Below are positions 50,154-59,533 of a DNA stretch of 64,000 bases, piece by piece (position 1 is the stretch's first letter; each line of letters starts with the position of its first letter). Source of the stretch: Paraburkholderia lacunae (lineage in GTDB: Bacteria > Pseudomonadota > Gammaproteobacteria > Burkholderiales > Burkholderiaceae). A program made the translations under genes and the position numbers. The stretch is taken from the NCBI RefSeq assembly GCF_003353175.1, contig NZ_QHKS01000011.1:1-64000 (forward strand), given 5' to 3'. The notes under the pieces are model-generated. The model was not told where the DNA came from. It ran no database searches and saw only the letters and a list, made by a program, of their open reading frames with translations.

Positions 50154-50311
50154 GAGGCGGCCTGACCTGCGACGCGAGCGTGGTTGAAGCAAGCCAGGCG
50201 AAAGTTGGGCGAAAGCCTGACGGCGCCCCACGCCTCTACAGCGCGCGACGAAGGGAATATTGCGCTCGTATAATCGGCTCCTTTCAATGCATCCGATTGA
50301 CCGGAGTCAAG

Positions 50312-50818
50312 ATGAGCACCCCTGCCTTAGCGCCGCTGGACCGTTCCGAAACCACGTTCCGCTTTCTCGCCGAGCCCAGTTCAGTCAACTTCGGCGGCAA
50401 GGTGCACGGCGGCGCCTTGATGAAGTGGATCGACGAGACGGCGTATGCGTGCTCGGCGGTGTGGTCGGGGCGCTATTGCGTGACGGTCAGCGTCGGCAAC
50501 ATCCGCTTTCGCCGGCCGATTCTGGTCGGCAATCTGGTCGAGCTGCGCGCGCGGGTTGTCGCGACGGGCCGCACCAGCATGCATATCCACGTGTCGGTGC
50601 AGGCGGGCGATCCGAAGGGCGGCGAACTGCTGCATACCACGGATTGCCTCGTCGTGATGGTCGCCGTCAACGAGAACGGCCACCCGGTGCCGGTGCCCGC
50701 GTTCGTGCCGGAGACGGACGAACAGAAACGTCTGGCGAAATACGCGATGGACGTGAAGGAAGCGCTCGACGCAATCGTCGAGCTGAAGCCGGAAGAAGTG
50801 GCGCGGGGGAAAGTCTAA
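50312..50818 (+). CDS. acyl-CoA thioesterase (hot-dog fold)
   Basis: 168 residues with the YciA/BACH hot-dog pattern: NFGGKVHGGALMKWIDETAYACSA (active-site Asp region), YCVTVSVGNIRFRRPILVGNLVELRARVVATGRTSMHIHV, and TTDCLVVMVAVNENGHPVPVP. It hydrolyses acyl-CoA to free acid and CoA in the cytoplasm; chain preference is unknown. ATG 50,312 follows CCGGAG. The upstream extension of the frame is out of place. It is a single gene, convergent with fumC. Confidence 0.88.
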   Translation: MSTPALAPLDRSETTFRFLAEPSSVNFGGKVHGGALMKWIDETAYACSAVWSGRYCVTVSVGNIRFRRPILVGNLVELRARVVATGRTSMHIHVSVQAGDPKGGELLHTTDCLVVMVAVNENGHPVPVPAFVPETDEQKRLAKYAMDVKEALDAIVELKPEEVARGKV

Positions 50819-50921
50819 GCGCCGCTTCCGTGTATCCCGGCAGTGACAGGCGGGCGAGGCGCTGACACCCGATCGCGCCGCCCGCCGCCCATCGGTCAAC
50901 GCTCACCGAGATTCGGCGCGC

Positions 50922-52322
50922 TCAGGCCGCCGCATGCCCGACCATATCTTTGGGCCGCACCCATTCGTCGAATTGCTGCTCGGTGACAAAGCCGAGCGCC
51001 AGCGCGGCCGCCTTCAGCGTCGTGCCTTCCTTGTGCGCTTTTTTCGCAATCTTCGCGGCTTTGTCATAGCCGATGTGCGGATTGAGCGCCGTCACCAGCA
51101 TCAGCGATTCGTTGAGCAACGTATCGATGCGCTCGCGATTCGGCTCGATCCCCACCGCGCAGTTGTCGTTGAAACTGTGCGCGCCGTCGGCGAGCAGGCG
51201 GATCGATTGCAGCACGTTGTGCGCGATCATCGGCCGGAACACGTTCAGCTCGAAGTTGCCGCTCGCGCCGCCGATATTCACCGCGACATCGTTGCCGAAC
51301 ACCTGTGCGCAGAGCATCGTCAAGGCTTCGGACTGGGTCGGATTGACCTTGCCAGGCATGATCGAGCTACCCGGCTCGTTTTCCGGAATCGACAGTTCGC
51401 CGAGACCGCAGCGTGGACCGCTCGCGAGCCAGCGGATGTCGTTGGCGATCTTGTTCAGGCTCGCGGCCGCCGTCTTCAGTGCGCCGTGCGCGAACACCAG
51501 CGCGTCGGCCGCGGCCATCACTTCGAATTTGTTCGGTGCCGACACGAACGGCACACCGGTCAGCTTCGCGATGGCCGCGGCTACTTTGGCCGCGAACTGC
51601 GGATGTGCGTTCAATCCCGTGCCGACCGCCGTGCCGCCCTGCGCGAGTTCGTACAGATGGGGCAGCGCCGACTCGACGTGACGGATGCTGTGATCGAGTT
51701 GCGCCACATACCCTGAAAACTCCTGGCCCAGGGTGAGCGGCGTCGCGTCCTGCAAATGCGTGCGGCCGATCTTGACGATGTCGGCGAATGCTTTCGCCTT
51801 GGCGTCGAGCGTATCGCGCAGCGTTTTCAGCGCGGGCAGCAGATGCTTGACGATGCCGTAAGCGGCGGCCACGTGCATTGCTGTCGGAAACACGTCGTTC
51901 GACGACTGGCCGCGATTGACGTCGTCGTTCGGATGCACCTTGCGCGCTTCGCCGCGCTCGCCGCCGAGCAGCTCGCTCGCGCGATTCGCGATGACCTCGT
52001 TGAGGTTCATGTTGGTCTGCGTGCCGGAGCCGGTCTGCCAGACTGCGAGCGGGAATTCTTCCGGATGTTTGCCGTCGATGATTTCGTCGGTCGCCTGCAT
52101 GATCGCCTTCGCCTTGCTTTCATCGAGCACGCCGAGCTCGAGATTCACTTCGGCGGCGGCGCGCTTGATCACGGCCAGCGCGGTGATCAGTTCGGGCGAT
52201 TGCTTCTCGGTCGAAATGCGGAAATTCTGCAACGAGCGCTGCGTCTGCGCGCCCCAAAGGCGGGCGTTCGGCACGGCGATTTCACCGAACGTGTCGCGCT
52301 CCATTCGTACGTCTTCAGTCAT
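50922..52322 (-). CDS. fumC: class II fumarase
   Basis: A 466-residue iron-independent fumarate hydratase of the TCA cycle. MERDTFGEIAVPNARLWGAQTQRSLQNF at the start, HPNDDVNRGQSSNDVFPTAMHVA, the active-site loop GSSIMPGKVNPTQSEALTM with the catalytic Ser, and ELNVFRPMIAHNVLQS are class II signatures. It acts as a homotetramer in the cytoplasm. The frame starts with ATG at 52,322; the core start MERDTFGEI lies six codons in. Confidence 0.96.
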   Translation of the reverse strand: MTEDVRMERDTFGEIAVPNARLWGAQTQRSLQNFRISTEKQSPELITALAVIKRAAAEVNLELGVLDESKAKAIMQATDEIIDGKHPEEFPLAVWQTGSGTQTNMNLNEVIANRASELLGGERGEARKVHPNDDVNRGQSSNDVFPTAMHVAAAYGIVKHLLPALKTLRDTLDAKAKAFADIVKIGRTHLQDATPLTLGQEFSGYVAQLDHSIRHVESALPHLYELAQGGTAVGTGLNAHPQFAAKVAAAIAKLTGVPFVSAPNKFEVMAAADALVFAHGALKTAAASLNKIANDIRWLASGPRCGLGELSIPENEPGSSIMPGKVNPTQSEALTMLCAQVFGNDVAVNIGGASGNFELNVFRPMIAHNVLQSIRLLADGAHSFNDNCAVGIEPNRERIDTLLNESLMLVTALNPHIGYDKAAKIAKKAHKEGTTLKAAALALGFVTEQQFDEWVRPKDMVGHAAA

Positions 52323-52683
52323 GGTTCAACTCCGCTTCTCAAAGTTCTGCGTTGACGGGCAATAGGGAGAATAGTCCGGTTAGCGCATTCCGGTAAAAGC
52401 GCGCTTGCGGATCGAAGATGGATGTGCGGCGAGCGCCGTCTTCGACGTCGGTGCAGACGAGCGACGATTGAGTTCCGGTCGCCGCGCGGGGCGAGTGTGA
52501 TGCGCAATTGCAGTGCGGCAGTGCCGCTCGACAGCACACGGAAACCGGGACGGGTCTGGATGGGTGTGTTCCAGCGGCGTGAGGGCGGCCTGGAACGGTG
52601 TTGTTTCGCTGGCGGGCAGGGCGTGAATGACCGGATGGTCGAATACCGTGGTAACGATCCGTGCTTTGCCTCGCTCACGCGGA
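52323..52683. other. spacer between fumC and MATE genes
   Basis: About 360 bases without a supported gene. Open frames on both strands here are shadows with Arg-rich compositions. It should hold the fumC promoter; no clear -35/-10 pair or terminator hairpin was picked out. Confidence 0.45.
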
Positions 52684-54096
52684 CTAGGCGGGCGGCCGGG
52701 TGGGCGCGGCGGGTGCGGGCGGCACGCGCCGCAAGCTCAGCTTGTGAAAGCGCAGCGTCATCAATAACGCGACGCTGGCGAGCCCCGCCGCGAGTCCCCA
52801 CCACAGGCCGCGTGCGCCGAGGCCGAAGTGAAACGCCAGCGTATAGCCGGTCGGAAAGCCGATCGCCCAGTAACCGAACGACGCGACGATCATCGGCACG
52901 CGCGTGTCCTTCAAGCCGCGCAGGCAGCCCGAGCCGACCGTCTGCATGCCGTCGACGATCTGGAAGATCGCAGCCACGCCGAGCAGCGAACGGGCGAGCG
53001 CGACCGTCGCCGCATTGGCCGGGTCGTCGAGATGCAGATACAGGCCGACGATCCAGTGCGGCGCGGCGATCAGCACGATGCCCGACAGCGTCATGAAGCC
53101 GACGCCGAGCGCCAGCGCGACGAAACCCGCGTGGCGCGCAGCGAGCGGCTGCCCCGCGCCGGACCAGAAGCCGACCCGCACATTGGCCGCCTGACCGATC
53201 GCGAGCGGCACCATAAAGGCCACCGAGGCGACGTTCAACGCGATCTGGTGCGCGGCCAGTTGCGACTCGCCGAGCAACCCGACCATCAGGCCGGTGGCGA
53301 GGAACAGCGTCGATTCGACACCATAGGTGATCGCAACCGGCCAGCCGATGCCGAACAGCTCGCCCATCAACGGCACGTTCGGCCGCGTCGCGACAACGTA
53401 ATGGCGATAGCGCGGCCGCAGATGCAGCAGCGCCATCAGCACCAGCGCGCTCAGCCAGACCGTGATCGTGGTGGCCGCCGCCGAACCGAGAAAGCCGAGC
53501 CGGGGCAGGCCATAGGCGCCGTGGATCAGCCCGTAGTTGAGAAAGCCGTTCACGACGACGCTCATGAGCGACACCCACAGGAGCCGCCTGGCCGCGCCGA
53601 TCGCCGGCAAGAACGAACGCAGCAGCCCCACGCCGATCAGACTGCCGAGCGCGCCCCAGCGCAGGACCGCCGCGTATTCGCCGACGTTGTGCGCGAGCAG
53701 CGCGGGCTCGCCGAACGCCAGCAGGACCGGCGTGGCGAACGACAGCAGGAAGAACGCCGGCACCGACAGCAGCACCGACAGCACGAAGCCGGTCCAGTAG
53801 ATATGCGGCACGCGGCCCTCGTCCTGGGCGCCGCGCGCGTGCGACACGCTCACGCTGACCGAGGTCAGCACGCCTTGCAGCAGCGTGACCACGACAAAGA
53901 ACAGATTCGCGCCGAGACCGCCGGCGGCGAGCGCGTCGGGACCGAGCGAGCCGAGCAGGATCGTATCGGTGACGCCCATTGCCATTTGCGAGAGCTGCGC
54001 GATGGCGAGCGGGGCGGCGAGACGGGCGGTGTCGGCGGCGTGGCGGGTCAGGGTCGGCGGGCGGGCGGCCACTCTGGTGAAGCCGGATTGAGTCAT
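52684..54096 (-). CDS. MATE-family multidrug efflux pump
   Basis: About 470 residues with twelve membrane helices in the MATE arrangement. LAAPLAIAQLSQMAMGVTDTILLGSLGPDALAAGGL is the typical first half, with VNGFLNYGLIHGAYGLPRLGFLGSAAATTI and, in the second lobe, IFQIVDGMQTVGSGCLRGLKDTRVPM. MATE pumps export cationic drugs with Na+ or H+. NorM-like. The ATG at 54,096 (MTQSGFTRV) is preferred to a longer frame start. A short basic Pro/Ala tail ends the protein. Single gene. Confidence 0.88.
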   Translation of the reverse strand: MTQSGFTRVAARPPTLTRHAADTARLAAPLAIAQLSQMAMGVTDTILLGSLGPDALAAGGLGANLFFVVVTLLQGVLTSVSVSVSHARGAQDEGRVPHIYWTGFVLSVLLSVPAFFLLSFATPVLLAFGEPALLAHNVGEYAAVLRWGALGSLIGVGLLRSFLPAIGAARRLLWVSLMSVVVNGFLNYGLIHGAYGLPRLGFLGSAAATTITVWLSALVLMALLHLRPRYRHYVVATRPNVPLMGELFGIGWPVAITYGVESTLFLATGLMVGLLGESQLAAHQIALNVASVAFMVPLAIGQAANVRVGFWSGAGQPLAARHAGFVALALGVGFMTLSGIVLIAAPHWIVGLYLHLDDPANAATVALARSLLGVAAIFQIVDGMQTVGSGCLRGLKDTRVPMIVASFGYWAIGFPTGYTLAFHFGLGARGLWWGLAAGLASVALLMTLRFHKLSLRRVPPAPAAPTRPPA

Positions 54097-54358
54097 TGAA
54101 CGCTTAACGGCGGAAGTGGCGACAGACCGACCGTCAGAGCGAGCGGGATAATGCGTGACGACTCGGTGCAACCAGGGCGATCAGGGCGGCGGCTACGAAA
54201 CGCGGGTTGGCCGCCGGGGGCGCAGGGTTGCTGTCAGCTGACTGTGTGTCTGTCGAAACCGACAGCTTATTGCCTGGGCGCGGCAATGTCGATGGAGTAG
54301 GCACAATTCTGGTGCGCGTGCGGGCTCCGGATTCTCGGAGTACGGCGCCTCCCGCGCA

Positions 54359-54577
54359 TCAAGCTTCGTGCACCGCGATCCGCGTATCGCCGAGCAAGAC
54401 CACCTGGCCTGCGCGGATTTTGCAGGTCTTACGCGTTTCGACCCGGCCGTCGACGGTCACGGCGCCGTCCGCGACCATCATTTTCGCCGAGCCGCCGCTG
54501 TCCGCGAGGCCCGTTATCTTCAGGAGATTGTGCAGTTCGACGTAGTCGCCGGTCAGTGTGAAATCGAGGTTGGGCAT
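54359..54577 (-). CDS. S4-domain RNA-binding protein (YbcJ-like)
   Basis: 72 residues from the ATG at 54,577 (MPNLDFTLTGDYVELHNLLKITG), behind GAAGG. The S4 pattern continues with LADSGGSAKMMVADGAVTVDGRVETRKTCKIRAGQVV, the alpha-L fold that binds structured RNA. Small stand-alone proteins of this kind are linked to ribosomes or tRNA handling. The frame is open 38 codons upstream but that part is not family-like. Confidence 0.85.
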   Translation of the reverse strand: MPNLDFTLTGDYVELHNLLKITGLADSGGSAKMMVADGAVTVDGRVETRKTCKIRAGQVVLLGDTRIAVHEA

Positions 54578-54745
54578 GGCGTTTGCGCCTTCAGACAAAG
54601 GGTTCGCATCATAAGCCAGAAGCTTGCTCTGGATCGGCGTCCACGTGAATTTCGCGTCGTGCATGGGCATTTGCATGCAGATGTTATGCACTTGTCAAAG
54701 TGAACATTCAAGGTCAGGCAGCCGATCGGAATAGCGGCGCCTTGT

Positions 54746-54800
54746 GAGCCACCGCGGAGTTACTGCGGAGTTACCTCGGAGCCACCACGGAGTCACCGCA
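54746..54800. repeat. five imperfect 11-base tandem repeats
   Basis: Units begin GAGCCACCGCG, GAGTTACTGCG, GAGTTACCTCG, GAGCCACCACG and GAGTCACCGCA without spacers. They lie about 100 bases before the helicase gene in a non-coding stretch (54,578-54,899) that otherwise shows nothing. The 11-base period equals one helical turn. Confidence 0.75.
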
Positions 54801-54899
54801 TAAAAAGGGTCGCTTGCCGGCTCGGGTTGTATGGATATACAGTGTGCGTCGCCCGTTCCTTAACCGATTCCACGCATCCTCTCCGGCGTCCAATCCACT

Positions 54900-57035
54900 G
54901 TGCCCACCGTTGCCGAATCTCCGCCGCCGTTCGATACCGCCGCCTGGCTGGCCAAGCTCAACGACGCGCAGCGCGAAGCCGTCGAGTACGGCGCCGCGAC
55001 GCCCAACGAGCCGCCGGGTGCGCTGCTGGTGATAGCGGGAGCGGGCTCGGGCAAGACCAATACGCTGGCGCACCGGGTCGCCAATCTGGTGGTCAACGGC
55101 GCCGATCCGCGCCGCATCCTGCTGCTGACGTTTTCACGCCGCGCCGCGCTCGAAATGACTCGCCGCGTCGCGCGCATCGCCGGCGCGGCGCTTGGCGCGC
55201 GCGCCGCGCTGGCACAAGGGCTGACGTGGTCGGGCACCTTTCATAGCGTCGGCGCGCGGCTGCTGCGCGAGTACGCGGATCTGATCGGCCTCGCGCCCGC
55301 CTTCACGATCAACGACCGCGAGGATTCCGCCGACCTGATGAATTTCGTGCGCCACGAGCTCGGCCTGTCGGCAAAAGAGCGGCGCTTCCCGGCGAAGAGC
55401 ACCTGCTTCGCGATCTACTCGCGCGTCGTGAACACTGGCGCGTCGCTCGCCGACGTGCTCGACCACGCGTTCCCCTGGTGCCGTGAATGGGAAGCCGATC
55501 TGCGCATGTTGTTCGCCGCGTATGTCGAAGCCAAGCAGAAGCAGAGCGTGCTCGACTACGACGATTTGCTGCTCTACTGGTCGCACATGGCCGCCGAGCC
55601 GTCGATTGCCGCGGACATGTCGGCACGCTTCGATCACGTGCTGGTCGACGAGTATCAGGACACCAACCGCCTGCAGGCGTCGATCCTGCTCGCCTTGAAG
55701 CCCGACGGCCGCGGCCTGACCGTGGTCGGCGACGACGCCCAGTCGATCTATTCGTTTCGCGGCGCGACCGTACGCAACATTCTCGATTTCCCTGCGCACT
55801 TCGATCCGCCGGCGAGGCAGGTCACGCTCGATCGCAATTACCGCTCCACCGGGCCGATCCTGGCTGCGTCGAACGCGGTAATCGAACTCGCCAGCGAGCG
55901 TTATACGAAAAATCTGTGGACCGAAAAGGCCTCGGCTCAGCTCCCGCGTCTGGTGACGGTCGCCGGCGAAGCGGAGCAGGCGCGCTACGTCGTCGAACAG
56001 GTGCTCGAAGCGCGCGAACAGGGCATGCAGCTCAAGTCGCAGGCGGTGCTGTTTCGCGCCGCGCACCATAGCGCCGCGCTCGAAATCGAATTGACCCGGC
56101 GCAACATTCCGTTCGTGAAGTTCGGCGGCCTGAAGTTTCTCGATTCGGTGCACGTCAAGGATGTGCTGGCCGTGCTGCGCTGGGCGGAGAATCCGCGCGA
56201 CCGCATCGCCGGTTTCCGTGTCGTGCAGTTGCTGCCGGGCGTCGGACCGGCCACCGCGGCGAAGGTGCTCGACGAGGTCGTCGCCCGCGCCGGCGCAGGC
56301 ACCGGCAATCCGGCCGACACCGCTGGCAGTACGCTGGCCGCCTTTACGCCGCCCCCCCGGGCGCAGGAAGACTGGCATCCGTTCGTGACGCTGATGTCGA
56401 GCGTATATGGCCGGCAGACGCCGTGGCCGGCGGAGTTCGAAATGGTGCGGCGCTGGTACGAGCCGCATCTCGAGCGCAATCACGAGGACGCGGCGATCCG
56501 TCACGCGGACGTGTTGCAGATGGAAAGCATCGCAGGCACGTACCCGTCGCGCGAACGCTTCCTGACCGAATTGACGCTCGATCCGCCCGACGCCACCAGC
56601 GACGAATCCGGCGTGCCGCTGCTCGACGAGGACTACCTGATCCTGTCGACGATCCATTCGGCGAAGGGGCAGGAATGGCGCAACGTGTTCGTGCTGAACG
56701 GCGTCGACGGCTGCATTCCGTCCGATCTCGGTACCGGCAGCGAAGACGAAATCGACGAGGAGCGGCGCCTGCTCTACGTGGCGATGACGCGGGCGAAGGA
56801 AGACCTGCATATCGTCGTGCCGCAGCGCTTTTACGTGCACAACCAGCCGCATCTGGGCGACCGGCACGTGTGGGCCTCGCGTACGCGCTTTATTCCAGCG
56901 CATCTGATGCCGCTGTTCGAGGCCTACGCGTGGCCGCGCGTACCGGTGCCGGGCGCGCCGAGCGCTGCGGGGCTGGCCGCGGCTGCGCAGGCGAAGATCG
57001 AAATCGGGGCGAAGCTCAGGAAGATGTGGGATTGA
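54900..57035 (+). CDS. UvrD/Rep-like ATP-dependent helicase
   Basis: A 711-residue superfamily 1A helicase. Motif Q region LNDAQREAVEYG, Walker A VIAGAGSGKTNTLAHR, motif II VLVDEYQDTNRLQ, motif III VVGDDAQSIYSFRGA, motif IV YRSTGPIL, motif V ILSTIHSAKGQEWRNVFVLNGVDGCIPSD and motif VI LLYVAMTRAKEDLHIV. It unwinds DNA 3' to 5' in repair or replication. The start is GTG at 54,900, without a strong ribosome binding site. Distinct from UvrD proper; a housekeeping accessory helicase. Single gene. Confidence 0.9.
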   Translation: MPTVAESPPPFDTAAWLAKLNDAQREAVEYGAATPNEPPGALLVIAGAGSGKTNTLAHRVANLVVNGADPRRILLLTFSRRAALEMTRRVARIAGAALGARAALAQGLTWSGTFHSVGARLLREYADLIGLAPAFTINDREDSADLMNFVRHELGLSAKERRFPAKSTCFAIYSRVVNTGASLADVLDHAFPWCREWEADLRMLFAAYVEAKQKQSVLDYDDLLLYWSHMAAEPSIAADMSARFDHVLVDEYQDTNRLQASILLALKPDGRGLTVVGDDAQSIYSFRGATVRNILDFPAHFDPPARQVTLDRNYRSTGPILAASNAVIELASERYTKNLWTEKASAQLPRLVTVAGEAEQARYVVEQVLEAREQGMQLKSQAVLFRAAHHSAALEIELTRRNIPFVKFGGLKFLDSVHVKDVLAVLRWAENPRDRIAGFRVVQLLPGVGPATAAKVLDEVVARAGAGTGNPADTAGSTLAAFTPPPRAQEDWHPFVTLMSSVYGRQTPWPAEFEMVRRWYEPHLERNHEDAAIRHADVLQMESIAGTYPSRERFLTELTLDPPDATSDESGVPLLDEDYLILSTIHSAKGQEWRNVFVLNGVDGCIPSDLGTGSEDEIDEERRLLYVAMTRAKEDLHIVVPQRFYVHNQPHLGDRHVWASRTRFIPAHLMPLFEAYAWPRVPVPGAPSAAGLAAAAQAKIEIGAKLRKMWD

Positions 57036-57142
57036 GGGGCGGTTCCCGGTCCCCGCGTCATTCAAGGCCGTCTTGACGTGGCCTCCTGCACCCGGCAACC
57101 GCTGCGGCCGCGCTCAGTTGCAGCTGGCTATCCCAGCCGCCG

Positions 57143-57910
57143 TTAGCGCGACTGCCGTTGCTGCTGATGCGGCGCCGGGCGCGGCGGCACGAAGAAGTTG
57201 CGCAGCCACGCGGCGAGGCGCGAGAACACGTCATACGGTTCTTCGACAAAAATTTCCGGCTTCAGCAGGCGCAGATATTCCATGATCTGCTGCGCTTCCT
57301 GCTTCTGGAACGAGCCGTGCGAAATGCCCAGGCGCAGCAGCCCGCGCAGTTCGCCGAGCTTTTCGCGCGCGGTGCTGCCCACGCTCGTTTCGCACGCCAC
57401 CTTGGCTTCGTAGACGCGCTGCCGCAGCGATTCCACCAGCCGCCAGGCCGGCGTCTGCATGATTTCCTCGAGCGCCTGAATGTCCTGCACCGCACCTTTG
57501 ATCTGCGCTGCCAGCGGATCGATCAGCACGGCGTCGCCTTCCGCTTCCTTGACGATCGCGGCCGCCCACTCGCGGCACTGCTTGGCCAGCTCTTCCGGCG
57601 TCCATTCCGAACGCGCCGCAAAACCGAAGCCGAATTCGCCCGCCTGTTGCATCAGGATCGCGACGACGTCCGGGAATTCCTTGTCCAACGTGCGTTTCGC
57701 CCACGCGTATTGGCCGCCCTGCAACATCCGCTTCACCGCGTGTTCGGTCAGCGGCACCATATTGTCGAGCAGCTTGGCGCGCAAGAAATCCTCAAACGAC
57801 GGCGTCGCGAACTGCGGGTCGAGCTTCAGCGATACCCGCAGAAAAGCGTCGAAGTCCTTGCGCAGCGTCGCAAGGGTTTCGTCTTTGAGCGTGAGGGTGA
57901 TTTGACCCAT
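57143..57910 (-). CDS. conserved hypothetical cytoplasmic protein
   Basis: 255 residues, mainly helical: MGQITLTLKDETLATLRKDFDAFL at the start, an LDKEFPDVVAILMQQAGEFGFG part, and a helix-rich centre ending in a Pro/Gln tail (PPRPAPHQQQRQ). No transmembrane segment, signal peptide or catalytic motif is seen. Good codon bias and a long single frame support that it is real. I do not recognise the family. A small-molecule or nucleoid role cannot be inferred from the context (UvrD-like helicase downstream, azlCD upstream). Confidence 0.65.
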   Translation of the reverse strand: MGQITLTLKDETLATLRKDFDAFLRVSLKLDPQFATPSFEDFLRAKLLDNMVPLTEHAVKRMLQGGQYAWAKRTLDKEFPDVVAILMQQAGEFGFGFAARSEWTPEELAKQCREWAAAIVKEAEGDAVLIDPLAAQIKGAVQDIQALEEIMQTPAWRLVESLRQRVYEAKVACETSVGSTAREKLGELRGLLRLGISHGSFQKQEAQQIMEYLRLLKPEIFVEEPYDVFSRLAAWLRNFFVPPRPAPHQQQRQSR

Positions 57911-58192
57911 GTGTTATCCCGTTTGGTCCTGCCGCGCTGCATCGTCATGCCGTCCGTTCGCACACGGACCCTGTGAGACGCGACGCCAATGCCGGCGCGG
58001 TTGACTCCTGCCTGTTGCCGCGTAACCAGCGGGACGCATCCCGACGAGCGGACCTCGACTCAATAACGGCGGATTCAGGGAAAACTTAAGGGTGCGCGGA
58101 CGATCGGCGGCGGCTATGGCGGGATGCGCCACCCGCTGCACGCCTTTCGCGGCGGGTGGCGCCGATGCTGCCTTCGACGACGCCGTCGGCGC

Positions 58193-58516
58193 TCATTTAA
58201 GCACGACGCACTGCCAGACAAAAAAGACTGTCAGGCCGGCCGCGATGGTTAGCAGCGGCCGCCGCGTCAGCGCGCTGACCACGATGGCGGCCAGCGCGCC
58301 GACGAGTTGCGGATTGCGCCAGGTCAGCTCGGCACCGTTGCCGTGCGGCGAGACCGCCATCGGCACGATGATCGCGGTCAACACGGTGACGGGCACGAAG
58401 CCGAGCGCGGTGCGCACGAACGGCGAAAACGCTAGCCGGTCGCCGAGCACGAAAACGGCGGCCCGGATCACCCACGTGATGACCGCCATGCCGAGGATCA
58501 GAACGACATAGCTCAT
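58193..58516 (-). CDS. azlD: AzlD-type branched-chain amino acid exporter subunit
   Basis: 107 residues with three to four hydrophobic helices (SYVVLILGMAVITWVIRAAVFVL, FVRTALGFVPVTVLTAIIVPMAV, LVGALAAIVVSALTRRPLLTIAAGLTVFFVW; partial). AzlD is the small partner of AzlC in exporting branched-chain amino acids or related compounds. The start overlaps the azlC stop by four bases. The frame is open much further upstream, but that part overlaps azlC in another frame. Confidence 0.85.
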   Translation of the reverse strand: MSYVVLILGMAVITWVIRAAVFVLGDRLAFSPFVRTALGFVPVTVLTAIIVPMAVSPHGNGAELTWRNPQLVGALAAIVVSALTRRPLLTIAAGLTVFFVWQCVVLK

Positions 58517-59274
58517 CGCGCCGCCTCCGCGGTTTTCCGCTGATGTCGTTGGCGGGACTCCGACATCGACAGCAGAACCCCGACCGCGACGCCCGCGAAC
58601 ACCGCGCCGAGCAGCCCGAGCTTGTATGGCCATGTCTGCCAGAGGAACGCCAGCGCGCCTGCCGTCACGGCGGCGGCGAGATAGCGCAGTGCGACGAGTT
58701 GCGGCACGACGATGGCGATGAAGGTTGCGACCATCGCGAAATCGAGCCCGAGCGATTGCAGGCCCGGAAAGGCCGCGCCGAACAGCAGGCCGGCGACGGT
58801 CCAGAGCTGCCAGTTCAGATACATGGCCAGACCCGCGCCGAAGAAATAGTGCGGGCCGACCGTGCCGGGCGTGCGATGCCGGTAGTGTTCCCACGCGACC
58901 GCGAAGACTTCGTCGGTGAGCAGCGCGCCGAGCGCCCAGCGCCAGCGTGCAGGCAGATGCGCGACGTGCGGCGCGAGTGTCGCGCTATATAGCACGTGGC
59001 GCAGATTGACGACCAGCGTGGTCGCCCAGATCACCGCAAAACTGGCGTGACCGGCGATCAGGCCGAGTGCGATGAACTGCGCGGAGCCGGCGAACACGAC
59101 CAGCGACATCAACTGGCCATGCCATAGATGCAGCGGGCCGGACGCGACCAGCGTGCCGAAGATCACGCCGAACGGTGCCGCGCCGACCATCATCGGAATG
59201 ATGTCGCGCGCGCCGGCGGTGAATTCTTTCAAGTGGCCTGAGCTCGCGGGCTGGCCCGAGATGGGATGAGTCAA
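58513..59274 (-). CDS. azlC: AzlC-type amino acid exporter
   Basis: 253 residues, about seven hydrophobic segments, with the family pattern FTAGARDIIPMMVGAAPFGVIFGTL and VVFAGSAQFIALGLI, later LRHVLYSATLAPHVAHLPARWRWALGALLTDEVFAVAWEHYR (partial). With AzlD it exports leucine-like amino acids or azaleucine. Upstream lies an AraC regulator gene in the same direction, which may control the pair. Confidence 0.87.
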   Translation of the reverse strand: MTHPISGQPASSGHLKEFTAGARDIIPMMVGAAPFGVIFGTLVASGPLHLWHGQLMSLVVFAGSAQFIALGLIAGHASFAVIWATTLVVNLRHVLYSATLAPHVAHLPARWRWALGALLTDEVFAVAWEHYRHRTPGTVGPHYFFGAGLAMYLNWQLWTVAGLLFGAAFPGLQSLGLDFAMVATFIAIVVPQLVALRYLAAAVTAGALAFLWQTWPYKLGLLGAVFAGVAVGVLLSMSESRQRHQRKTAEAAR

Positions 59275-59533
59275 TCTTGCCTCCTGGATTCGGGAAGCAT
59301 AGCGGGCAGGCCGGCGGCGGGGCTTGTACGTTCTTGCGGTGGCGAAACTGGATGTCTTATCGGGTGGCGCGGCAGCCGGTCGGGGCTCACGGACGACGGC
59401 GCTGCGGGAGGCGGGGAGGGGTGCTCATGTAGTGCGGCTAGAAGGAGCCGCCCACAGGCTTGGCCGTGGGGGGCATGGCTGGCCGGGTCAAAGGCGCGCG
59501 GCGACAAGTCTCGTCACGCCAGACGGTGTTGCC

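Noticed and set aside
52319..53578. 419-codon minus-strand frame over the MATE gene end and fumC promoter
   Set aside because: Arg-rich shadow of the MATE gene in another frame.
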